NCBI GenBank assembly: GCA_964019695.1
Contig: OZ026514.1
Coordinates: forward strand, 9,548,751-9,612,750
Direction: 5' to 3'
Source: Loripinus fragilis
Lineage: Eukaryota > Mollusca > Bivalvia > Lucinida > Lucinidae
DNA: 64,000 nt
Part shown: in pieces, positions 10,858 through 18,758 of the stretch
Numbering within the stretch: the stretch's first letter is position 1
Layout of the letters: the number at the start of each line of letters is the position of its first letter
Made by a program: the position numbers and the translations under genes
The notes under the pieces: model-generated
What the model saw: the letters and a program-made list of their open reading frames with translations, nothing else
Told to the model about the DNA's origin: nothing
Databases searched by the model: none

Positions 10858-12635
10858 AGGAGGTAAGGCCCGAAATTGTACAACTGAATAAGACGGGGAA
10901 TGATGATGATGGTTATTTTGTCTCTGCTAATGTTAATGAAAAGCCTGTAACATTATTGTGTGATTCAGGGGCGAATGTTTCAATCCTAAATAGTTCATTG
11001 TTAAATACATGGGGAAATAGTATGACACCTAGTCTTATTCCTGTAAACACTATGCTACTGACTGTAACTGGAGATAGTAAACCTTTTGAGGGTAAGGCTC
11101 TTGTTCAGATTAGATTAGGAAAATGCACGTTTCAGCATGAGTTTTTGTTTGCTGATATTACTCAGGATGGTATTCTTGGTATTGATTTTATGATAAAGAA
11201 CAAGTGTGATTTGATGATTAGTAGAAGTTGTCTTAAGGTGAAAGGAGAAGAGATTCCTTGCCATATGAGTAATGGCATTCAGCCAACATGCTGTAGAGTA
11301 GCTTTGGTAGAAAATGTGAGCATACCCGCTGAGTCCGAGATAATTGTTGCTGGAAAACCTTTAGATAAATTAGACAGGGGTAGATTAGGGATAGTAGAAC
11401 CCTCCTTGAAATTTGTGCAGAACACAGGAATTTTAGTGGCCAAGGTATTGATTGACCCCAAATTAGGAAGCATTCCTTTGCGTTTAGCGAATTTTAGCAA
11501 AGAGCCAATAACGGTTCATAAAGACATGGTGACAGCAGTATTAGAGCCTGTAGATTCAGTAGGAAATGAGAGTGAGAATGTGTCTCGAGTGTGTCAGCTA
11601 AATGAAACTACTGAAACTTCCAATCAGTTACCTGAACATTTAGTACCACTTCTTGAACGTTCGTCCGAAAACTTAGACAAAGCACAGGGGTCTAGGTTGA
11701 AGCAATTTCTTATTAAACACCAGAATATTTTTTCTAAATCATCCAGTGACATTGGCCATACTTCAGTACTTCAACATCATATTGATGTTCAGAATGCAAA
11801 ACCAGTGAAAAAGGTTCCGTATAGGATTCCCCTTGCTAAAAGAAAGGTTGCTGAACAAGAAATTAAGCAAATGGAAACTGACGGTATAATTGAGAAATGT
11901 CCTCAAAGTAGCTGGAATTCACCTGTAGTTATGGTGACCAAGCCTGATAAGTCCATAAGGTTTTGTTGTGATTTTCGTGGATTGAACGAAGTCACTGTGA
12001 AAGATTGCCAAGCACTTCCACGTATAGACGACAGTCTTGATGCTCTGTCAGGATCTAAATGGTGGAGTTGTCTCGATATGAAATCCGGTTACTGGCAGGT
12101 AGATATTGCTGAACAAGATAGGCATCTTACAGCTTTCTCTATACCAGGCGGTGAACAGTGGCAATGGCGGAAGCTTGCTTTTGGTTTGTGTAACGCGCCA
12201 AGTACGTTCACCCGATTAATGCAACTGGTATTCTCGGGTCTGATATGGAAGATAGTTATACTGTATCTGGATGACATTATCTGTCATTCAAAGACATTTG
12301 AAGAGCAGTTCACAAACTTAGAATTAGTGTTTGGAAGGTTGCGGCAAGCAAACTTAAAACTGAACCCTAAAAAGTGCTGTCTGTTTCAGAGAGAAGTGAC
12401 ATTTCTCGGACATACCATTAGTGAGCATGGGGTAGGCACACTTCCAGATAAGATAGATAAGGTTAAAAATTGGCCCACTCCACAAACAGCTAAAGAAGCA
12501 CGAAGCTTCATTTCTTTAGCAAGTTATTATAGGTCATATGTCTATCAATTTGCCACCATTGCTAAACCTATTCACCAATTAGCTGAGAAAGAGAGAGATT
12601 TTGAGTGGAATGAAGAGTGTGAAAAGTCCTTTTAA
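10818..12635 (+). CDS. pol: Pol, N-terminal part: aspartic protease and reverse transcriptase (ends at premature TAA)
   Basis: Entered by -1 frameshift; no native ATG is needed. The protease has the LLCDSGANVSIL active-site motif (D-S-G near 10959). It is followed by RT with RFCCDFRGLNEVT, DMKSGYWQV, AFGLCNAPSTFTRLM and the catalytic Y-L-D-D at about 12264-12275, then the connection region. The frame ends at TAA (12633-12635). The next open frame continues in the same phase directly after it, within the sequence where Gypsy RT normally runs into RNase H. The stop is therefore an internal nonsense codon, not the natural end. It would remove RNase H and integrase unless read through. The rest of the frame shows no frameshift. 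Confidence 0.9.
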   Translation, partial: RKQVKSGGLSSTLKEVRPEIVQLNKTGNDDDGYFVSANVNEKPVTLLCDSGANVSILNSSLLNTWGNSMTPSLIPVNTMLLTVTGDSKPFEGKALVQIRLGKCTFQHEFLFADITQDGILGIDFMIKNKCDLMISRSCLKVKGEEIPCHMSNGIQPTCCRVALVENVSIPAESEIIVAGKPLDKLDRGRLGIVEPSLKFVQNTGILVAKVLIDPKLGSIPLRLANFSKEPITVHKDMVTAVLEPVDSVGNESENVSRVCQLNETTETSNQLPEHLVPLLERSSENLDKAQGSRLKQFLIKHQNIFSKSSSDIGHTSVLQHHIDVQNAKPVKKVPYRIPLAKRKVAEQEIKQMETDGIIEKCPQSSWNSPVVMVTKPDKSIRFCCDFRGLNEVTVKDCQALPRIDDSLDALSGSKWWSCLDMKSGYWQVDIAEQDRHLTAFSIPGGEQWQWRKLAFGLCNAPSTFTRLMQLVFSGLIWKIVILYLDDIICHSKTFEEQFTNLELVFGRLRQANLKLNPKKCCLFQREVTFLGHTISEHGVGTLPDKIDKVKNWPTPQTAKEARSFISLASYYRSYVYQFATIAKPIHQLAEKERDFEWNEECEKSF

Positions 12636-14975
12636 GTGATAAAAGAAGCATTATGTAGTGCTCCTATTTTAGCTTTTCCCACTGAAACTGATCCGTTTAT
12701 TATAGACTGTGATGCGTCTAATGTTGGTCAGGGAGCAGTTTTGTCTCAAATTCAGAACGGTGAAGAGAAAGTGATATGCTATTTCAGCAGATGTTTTTCT
12801 CGGGCTGAGAGAAACTATTGTGTTACCCGTAGAGAGCTTTTGGCTGTCGTGAATGCCATCAAACACTTTCATCATTATATCTACGGAAATAGGTTCACAA
12901 TAAGAACTGATCATGGGAGTCTGAGGTGGTTATTAAACTTTAAGATATTAGATGGACAATTGGCTAGAATGTTAACTTTCTTGTCCGCATATGATTTCTC
13001 TATTCAGCATAGAGCTGGTAGATTGCACAGTAACTGTGATGCTCTATCCAGGAGGCCATGTGTAGAAGCAGACTGTAAATACTGTGAGAAAGTTGAAAAC
13101 AGATATGAAAGTGAGAATGAGGAAGGGAGATGTTCTGAAACTATAACAGTACACAGAATTAAGCAGATATATAGTAGTATTTCTAGTCATAGTAGAACTA
13201 GGTTGGTGCAGTTAATGCAAATGCTATTATGTTTATTTGTTACTGTAGTTTCCAATGTCAGTACTCTTTTAAGAAGTGTGACTGAGCGGATGGAGAAAGG
13301 TGTACAGTGCATGAAAGTGTACCTTGTGGTAAAAAGACAGTGTAAAGTAAAGAAGGTACCCCCTGATAAGAAAAGTAGAGTGTGTGAAATCACAGATAAA
13401 TTTAAGAGTGATGAACCTGACTTTAAAAAGCATAGAGAAATTAGTGTAGTAAGGGGTGAAATAGGTAGAAAGTCATGCAATGCTTGTAGTAACCTAGATG
13501 AGAAGGGGAAAGTAGAGAATTTTGAACCTAGACCTGGTACGTCCAGTGACGATAACCCCGATAGTCCTGATAATGACAACCGGTTAGGTAATAGTCCTAT
13601 TTTGCAAGCAGAGGAGTACATTGAAATTGATTGGGAAGAAGAGTTTGATAGAGGAAAAGTGAGAGAGTATCAATTGTCTGACCCTGTACTAAAGAAAGTA
13701 CATGAGTGGAAAGAAAGGGACAAAAAGCCAGAGTGGTGTGAAATAGCAGATCAGGGGGCTGAAACAAAATATTTTTGGCATCGATTGGAGCTGTTGGAAA
13801 TACGAGATGGTGTGTTATTTCGAAAATGGGTAAATCTGAATGGGAAAGAAAACAAGTACCTTCTGATTGTACCTAAATTTTTGCGTAGATTTATATTATC
13901 TCAGTTACATGATGGGGTAACAGGTGCTCACCTAGGTATTGCTAAAACATTGTTTAAGATAAGAGAGCGGTTCTACTGGTATGGTTTGAAGAGTGATGTA
14001 GAATCATGGTGTGCTAGGTGTGAGATATGTGGTTCCAGAAAGGGTGCATTTAAATCTGGCAAAGCTCCTATGAAACAATACAATGTTGGGTTGCCCATGG
14101 AGAGAATAGCAATTGATTTTATGGGACCGTTTAATAGGACAATTCCACAGAATGACAATGCTCCAAAGAGATATTTGATGGTAATTGGAGATTATTTTAC
14201 AAAATGGACAGAGGCTATACCCCTTGAAAATCTTGAAGCAAAAACGGTAGCGAGAGCTCTTATAGATAATTTTATTAGTAGGTTTGGTGTCCCTCTTTTC
14301 ATTCATACAGATCAGGGGGCTTCATTTGAAAGCAAATTGTTTCAAGAAACTTGTCAGATCCTTGGCATAAAGAAAACAAGGACCACAAAGGCTAGACCAC
14401 AATCTGATGGCATGATTGAGAGGGCAAATAGAACTATTATTAACATGCTATCTGCATTTGTTGCTGACCATCAGAGAGATTGGGATCAGTATGTACCTTT
14501 GGTGATGATGGCTTATAGATCATCAGTGCATGATTCTATAAATACTAGTGCAAGTATGATGATGCTTGGTAGAGAGATACAACTCCCTATTGATCTCATA
14601 TTCGGTAGTCCTGATAGTGAGAGGAATGAATATGTGTATGGAAGTTTGTATGCAAAAGAATTGCAAGAAAGGCTAATTGAAGTGCATGAGTTTGCACGAA
14701 AGCGAATGAAGATAGCGAGTGATGCAATGAAGAGAAAGTATGACTTAAAGTCAAATTTGAGAGAGTTCAATATAGATGACTCTGTTTGGGTATATGATCC
14801 TATACGAAAAGTAGGTGTGAATCCTAAATTACAAAGACCGTGGAAGGGCCCTTTTAAGGTGGTTGAAAAATTAAGCGATATTTTGTACATGGTTAAACAG
14901 TCGCCAAGACACAAACCACGAATTGTACATCATGATAAGCTTAGAATGTATAAAGGAAGGAATCTGACAGTTTAG
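12636..14975 (+). CDS. pol: Pol, C-terminal part: RNase H and integrase (downstream of the in-frame stop)
   Basis: 779 codons in the same frame as the preceding part. RNase H occupies residues about 1-145 (IIDCDASNVGQGAV, RRELLAVV, RTDHGSLRWL). A long linker of roughly 180 residues follows, with a hydrophobic stretch (LMQMLLCLFVTVV) and a charged region. Integrase has an H2C2 zinc-binding module (HDGVTGAH near residue 425, CARCEIC near 458) and a D,D35E catalytic triad (D494 in AIDFMGP, D559 in HTDQGAS, E595 in MIERANR). A C-terminal GPF module (WKGPFKVVEKL, near 737) follows, then HHDKLRMYKG. No chromodomain was recognised. All catalytic residues are intact, so the TAA at 12633 is the only lesion I see in Pol. 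ORF3 begins 52 bases after the TAG. Confidence 0.9.
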   Translation: MIKEALCSAPILAFPTETDPFIIDCDASNVGQGAVLSQIQNGEEKVICYFSRCFSRAERNYCVTRRELLAVVNAIKHFHHYIYGNRFTIRTDHGSLRWLLNFKILDGQLARMLTFLSAYDFSIQHRAGRLHSNCDALSRRPCVEADCKYCEKVENRYESENEEGRCSETITVHRIKQIYSSISSHSRTRLVQLMQMLLCLFVTVVSNVSTLLRSVTERMEKGVQCMKVYLVVKRQCKVKKVPPDKKSRVCEITDKFKSDEPDFKKHREISVVRGEIGRKSCNACSNLDEKGKVENFEPRPGTSSDDNPDSPDNDNRLGNSPILQAEEYIEIDWEEEFDRGKVREYQLSDPVLKKVHEWKERDKKPEWCEIADQGAETKYFWHRLELLEIRDGVLFRKWVNLNGKENKYLLIVPKFLRRFILSQLHDGVTGAHLGIAKTLFKIRERFYWYGLKSDVESWCARCEICGSRKGAFKSGKAPMKQYNVGLPMERIAIDFMGPFNRTIPQNDNAPKRYLMVIGDYFTKWTEAIPLENLEAKTVARALIDNFISRFGVPLFIHTDQGASFESKLFQETCQILGIKKTRTTKARPQSDGMIERANRTIINMLSAFVADHQRDWDQYVPLVMMAYRSSVHDSINTSASMMMLGREIQLPIDLIFGSPDSERNEYVYGSLYAKELQERLIEVHEFARKRMKIASDAMKRKYDLKSNLREFNIDDSVWVYDPIRKVGVNPKLQRPWKGPFKVVEKLSDILYMVKQSPRHKPRIVHHDKLRMYKGRNLTV

Positions 14976-15008
14976 GTGAATACGTTAATATTTGAACTAA
15001 AACTAGCC

Positions 15009-15021
15009 TCATATATTTCAG
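15009..15021 (+). promoter_or_regulatory. Candidate splice acceptor in front of ORF3
   Basis: TCATATATTTCAG ends at 15021, 6 bases before the ORF3 ATG, and fits a 3' splice site. A subgenomic spliced RNA, as used for env in retroviruses, would place ORF3 first. A strong donor-like GAG|GTAAGG occurs at 10860-10868, just after the gag stop; other donors in the leader are weaker. Inference only. Confidence 0.5.
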
Positions 15022-15027
15022 GCTACA

Positions 15028-17127
15028 ATGTATTTCTGTGGGATCTGTGATGATCTAGAATTTACAACAAAGGGTAGATGTCTAGGGCACTTGCGGGAGC
15101 AACATGCTGGGCTGCAATACAAGTGCCTGAAGTGCAGGAAATTGTTCCGGAGGAACGACAACCCCCATATTTGTGGAGCCAGGAGAGAAGATTACATCCC
15201 ATTCGTAATGTCTACAGGGGAAAAGGGAGAAGCTGCTTTAAGAGTTTTAAATCAATTTATGCAAAATGCTGAGGAAAATTTAGTCATTGTTAGAAATATC
15301 ATGCTAAATGAACATGAATTTGAGGAAAAATTTGAAATGAGTGCCGGCAGAGGCAGAGGTAGAGGTAGAGGGAGACCTTTTAATAGGATCAATGTAGTGG
15401 ATTACACTGCAAGAAAGAGGACACAACCTGCTTTGCCGTATAACGGTAAATGTCGGAGGTTGTCCTCTTCTTCAGTGTCGTCTAGGTCTTCATCTGCCTC
15501 ATCCAGCTCGTCATCTACATCCTCTTCATCAAGTTCCTCAACATCCTCAGCATCTTCCTCATCTTCCACTGCATCTGTCCAGACTAAGGCTTCGGCAAAG
15601 TTCAGTGAAGATGAGGAGAAGCTGATGGAGATCGGCATGGCCACCGCTAGCTTATATAGCTATGAAGAGATGACGGGCTGCGATGAGCCCTTTTTAGAAG
15701 AAATAATTGATGAGAGGAGAGTGATTGAGAATAGTAAGATAGAGATAGAAAATAAGGAGAAGGAGAGGAGAGTGCAAGAGAAAAGACAGAAAGAGCAGAA
15801 TGAACAAAAAGACCGAAGGGAGAGAGAGGAAAGAGAAAGAACTGAGAAGGAAGAAAAAGAAAGAAGAATGAGAGAGCAAAGAGAGAAAGAACAAAAAACA
15901 GAAAAAGACAGAAAGGAGAAAGAGGAAAAAGACAGAAAAGAGAGAGAAGAGAATGAAAGAAGAGTGAAAGAGCAAAGAGAGAAAGAACAAAAAGCAGAAA
16001 AAGACAGAAAGGAGAAAGAGGAAAAGGAAAGAAAAGAGAGAGAAGAGAATGAAAGAAGAGTAAAAGAGCAAAGAGAGAAGGAACAGGAAGAGCAAAAGAA
16101 CAAGGAGAAAGAAGAAAGGGAAAGGAAGGAGAAAGAGAAGAAAGAAAAGGAAATGGAAAGAAAGCTGAGGGAGGAGGAAGAGAGAATGAAGGTAAAAGAA
16201 AGAAAAGAAAGAGAGGAAATGGAAAGAAAGGAAAAAGAGAAACAAGAGAAGGCAGAAAAAGAAAAGCTAGAGAAAGAAGAGAAGAAAGAAAAGGACAGAA
16301 AACAGAAAGAGGAAAGAGAAAGGAATGAGAGAGAACAGAGAGAAAAAGAAGAAACAGAGAGAAAGGAGAAAGAGAAGAAAGAAAAGGAGAATGAGGAATT
16401 AAAGAAGAAAAAGGAAAAAGTAGAGAAAGAATGGAAAGAGAAAGAGAGGAAAGAAAGACAAGAAAATGAGTTAAAGGAGAAAAAGGAAAAGGCAGAAAAG
16501 GAAAAGAAAGAAAAAGAAGAGAAAGAGAAAAAGGAAAAAGAGAGGAAAGAGCAAGTGAGAAAAGAAAAGTCAGATAAGGAAAGAAAGGAAAAGGATCAGA
16601 AAGAGAAAGAGGATAAAAGAGAAAAAGAGAAGGAAAAGAAAGAGGAACAAGAGAAACAGATTAAAGAAAGTGCAAAAGAGAAGATAAGTGAAGTAGTGGA
16701 AAAGGGACAGGAAGTGAAGAAGCCAAGTAAAGTGATTAATAAAACTGTGAGAAAGAATATCAAACTCCACTCACCAACATTTCTTAAACTGCAAGCAATT
16801 AACACAGATCAATCTCAAAAGATCATTTTAGATGTGGGGGGTACAAAATTCCATACATGCATTAGGACATTAAACACGTACACCAGCATACTTTCAAAAA
16901 TGCTAGCACCCAACTCACCACTGAAACCCATGGACGGAATATATTTTTTTGACAGGGATAGCACATTATTTAGACACATATTGAATTTCATGAGAACTGG
17001 GGAAGTACCTTGTCTAAACATTAAACAATTACTTAATTTGAAAGGGGAAGCAATTTATTTTGAGTGTGAGAGGTTATTGATTGAAATTGAGAAGAGATTG
17101 AAAGGAGAAATTGGTCTGGAAGAATGA
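15028..17127 (+). CDS. ORF3: zinc-finger / charged-helix / KCTD-type BTB (T1) protein carried by the retrotransposon
   Basis: 699 codons, intact. Residues 1-50 hold a C2H2-like finger (C4, C7, H21, H26) and a C2HC-like one (C33, C36, H47, C49). Around residue 108 is an RG-rich stretch (GRGRGRGRGRPF). Residues about 150-185 are mostly serine. Residues about 232-565 are almost entirely Lys, Glu and Arg, a predicted long single helix or coiled coil. Residues about 597-690 match the potassium-channel-tetramerisation BTB family: ILDVGGTKF, then YFFDRDSTLFRHILNFMRTGEVP. Proteins with this domain oligomerise and often act as cullin-3 adaptors; no ion-channel segment is present. The position is that of env in retroviruses, but no signal peptide or membrane anchor is seen, so it is not an envelope. 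Roles could include nuclear or chromatin tethering, RNA packaging or ubiquitin-system recruitment; none is shown. Host capture of the BTB domain is the likely origin. Confidence 0.88.
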   Translation: MYFCGICDDLEFTTKGRCLGHLREQHAGLQYKCLKCRKLFRRNDNPHICGARREDYIPFVMSTGEKGEAALRVLNQFMQNAEENLVIVRNIMLNEHEFEEKFEMSAGRGRGRGRGRPFNRINVVDYTARKRTQPALPYNGKCRRLSSSSVSSRSSSASSSSSSTSSSSSSSTSSASSSSSTASVQTKASAKFSEDEEKLMEIGMATASLYSYEEMTGCDEPFLEEIIDERRVIENSKIEIENKEKERRVQEKRQKEQNEQKDRREREERERTEKEEKERRMREQREKEQKTEKDRKEKEEKDRKEREENERRVKEQREKEQKAEKDRKEKEEKERKEREENERRVKEQREKEQEEQKNKEKEERERKEKEKKEKEMERKLREEEERMKVKERKEREEMERKEKEKQEKAEKEKLEKEEKKEKDRKQKEERERNEREQREKEETERKEKEKKEKENEELKKKKEKVEKEWKEKERKERQENELKEKKEKAEKEKKEKEEKEKKEKERKEQVRKEKSDKERKEKDQKEKEDKREKEKEKKEEQEKQIKESAKEKISEVVEKGQEVKKPSKVINKTVRKNIKLHSPTFLKLQAINTDQSQKIILDVGGTKFHTCIRTLNTYTSILSKMLAPNSPLKPMDGIYFFDRDSTLFRHILNFMRTGEVPCLNIKQLLNLKGEAIYFECERLLIEIEKRLKGEIGLEE
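15720..16720 (+). repeat. 1-kb purine-rich tract within ORF3
   Basis: Nearly all bases on the + strand are A or G, encoding the Lys/Glu/Arg helix through repeats of units such as AAAGAGAGAGAAGAG. An internal duplicated block reads RRVKEQREKEQ at two places (about 15958 and 16057). The minus-strand ORFs here (15660-16103 and 15694-16245) are only the complement. Confidence 0.9.
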
Positions 17128-17138
17128 GTGAGTGATTT

Positions 17139-17606
17139 AACATAGTGTTTGTATGGAGGATATGTTAATCTTCTGTACACGCTATAGTTAGATATAAAAA
17201 CAGATAGTAAAAGAGAGAGAAAGTGAGAGAAATAGGAGAGAAAGAAATATGAATGAATAGTATTATACAGTTTAAATGGATTTAACATAGTGCTTGTATG
17301 GAGGATATGTTAATCTTCTGTACACACTAGTGTTAGTTACGAAAGCAGATAGTAAAAGAGAGAGGAATGGAAAGAAATATGTGAGAAAGTGATATAAAGA
17401 AATAGTCTTATAGTTATTTTAATTTAGCTCAACATAGTGCTAAGTGGAGGATATGTTAATCTTCTACATATACTATTGTTGATGATGTTGACCAGATAAA
17501 GAAATAAAAAATGTTTGAAAGAAAAATAATTAAAAGTATACTTTTCAAATAAAACTAACACAGTGTCATGCGGAGGACATGTTAGTCTTCTACATCTCAC
17601 TATGTT
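17139..17606 (+). ncRNA. Array of four structured hairpins in the element's 3' noncoding region
   Basis: Units at 17139-17189, 17284-17334, 17430-17481 and 17557-17606. Each has an outer stem (AACATAGTG with a 3' partner such as CACTATGTT), an inner stem and the invariant 6-base loop ATGTTA. In units 1 and 2 the inner stem is GTATGGAGGAT with ATCTTCTGTAC, 11 pairs including G-U. In unit 3 both arms lose two bases together (GTGGAGGAT with ATCTTCTAC). In unit 4 the loop-closing pair changes from T-A to C-G on both sides (GAC with GTC). Outer stems stay paired despite shifts of a bulged base. Changes that preserve pairing point to a selected RNA structure, for example for packaging, export or binding of an element protein. 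Intervening spacers are AG- or AT-rich. Confidence 0.8.
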
Positions 17607-17689
17607 GGTTTTGGTTAATGCCGAAAAGATATTAAATTTTATTATAAAAATAATCAAAGGTCTCCCTTTACTTGTGAAATGCATAAAAT

Positions 17690-17860
17690 ATATCAATCCC
17701 AGTGAATATAGTGAAAGTGTTATTCCAACATCCTTTTTGTTGGTATTAAAATTATATATCTATATATATATAATTGGAAATATATCAATCCAAGTGAATA
17801 TAGTGAATGTGTTATTCCAACATCTTTTTGTTGGTATTAAAATTATATAGCTCTATATAT
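17690..17860 (+). repeat. 92-bp duplication with CCAACA/TGTTGG hairpins
   Basis: Two copies carry GTGAATATAGTGAA, then a hairpin CCAACA (17725 and 17817) with TGTTGG (17738 and 17829) around a T-rich loop, then TATTAAAATTATAT. They lie just after the four-hairpin array inside the same 3' noncoding region. Confidence 0.75.
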
Positions 17861-18744
17861 AATTATGAAAACAGATTTAGTTCTTCAGTGAACAAATATA
17901 GAGACTGAAAAATGATATGAATCAGTCTTCATATGAAAATTGGTCTTAGACTGCAGATGTCGGTCTTTAAAACAGAGAACTGTAGATGGAAGACACTCGA
18001 CCCAACCAGATGTGGATACTAACATTTGCTGATTGAAAGTGAACAACACACACATTAAAGTGAACTTTATTAGTTTTATTAACATAAACAATTTATAGTA
18101 AATTACAAGTATGCTATGTAGGTATATCAGGGAAACCAAATAGAGATTATTACAATAGGTATGACTCAAATTGTCAACTAATTTCATGGTTTGTTGATGT
18201 AGTCTTTATTAACATGAGTTAATGTAATTACTATTCAGTTCGTACATTAAATTGTATTGTCATAGTACAATGTGATGAACAAACTGAATATCTTAAAATA
18301 TATAAAGCATACTTGTAATCAAGTTCATGAAGTAACATAAAAAAAAATAATATTAATTAAAAAAAAAATACTTTGACAGCATATATCCTTATACAATAAC
18401 ACCTTTATCTAGAGAGATAACCTGTGAAGCTTGGTATCAATCTTCAGAGATGATCTCTCTACAAAAATGTGTTCTGATCGAGTCAACTATAGAGGCTAAT
18501 GTGTTAATTGAGGATAAATTGTTTAATGTAGAGGTCATGAATTAAGAATGACCTATCTAGTGTGATTTAAAGAAAGGTGTGTCTTGAATTAAGGATGTAT
18601 GTGCATGATTTAATAAAATTTCTATTGACAGCCAACCCGTGAAAAATTGTCTATACAAATTTCAGGGGCTGACATTCAATGGAAAGGTCAAGATTTCAGA
18701 ATGACAGATTTTAAAATAATTTTAAATTGGGGACCAATTTTTAC
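17861..18744 (+). other. Remaining 3' noncoding region of the Gypsy element
   Basis: AT-rich sequence between the hairpins and the polypurine tract. The only ORFs are short and antisense (for example 17885-18187) with no domain. A small self-complementary AGAGATGATCTCTCT lies near 18446. No env remnant is readable. Confidence 0.6.
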
Positions 18745-18758
18745 GGAGGTGGGGGTAG
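18745..18758 (+). promoter_or_regulatory. Polypurine tract (plus-strand DNA priming)
   Basis: GGAGGTGGGGGTAG directly abuts the TGTAAT start of the 3' LTR, the expected position for the RNase H-resistant primer. Confidence 0.85.

Noticed and set aside
13187..13621. 144-codon minus-strand ORF within pol
   Set aside because: Antisense shadow of the Pol linker region.
15402..16245. Minus-strand Ser/Phe/Leu-rich ORFs opposite ORF3
   Set aside because: Low-complexity complement of the purine-rich tract.
15028..17127. ORF3 as an envelope gene
   Set aside because: No signal peptide, membrane anchor or cleavage site; the domains are intracellular types.
15028..17127. ORF3 as an independent host gene interrupted by the retrotransposon
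   Set aside because: It lies inside the LTRs on the same strand, 52 bp after pol and before the polypurine tract, so it travels with the element.
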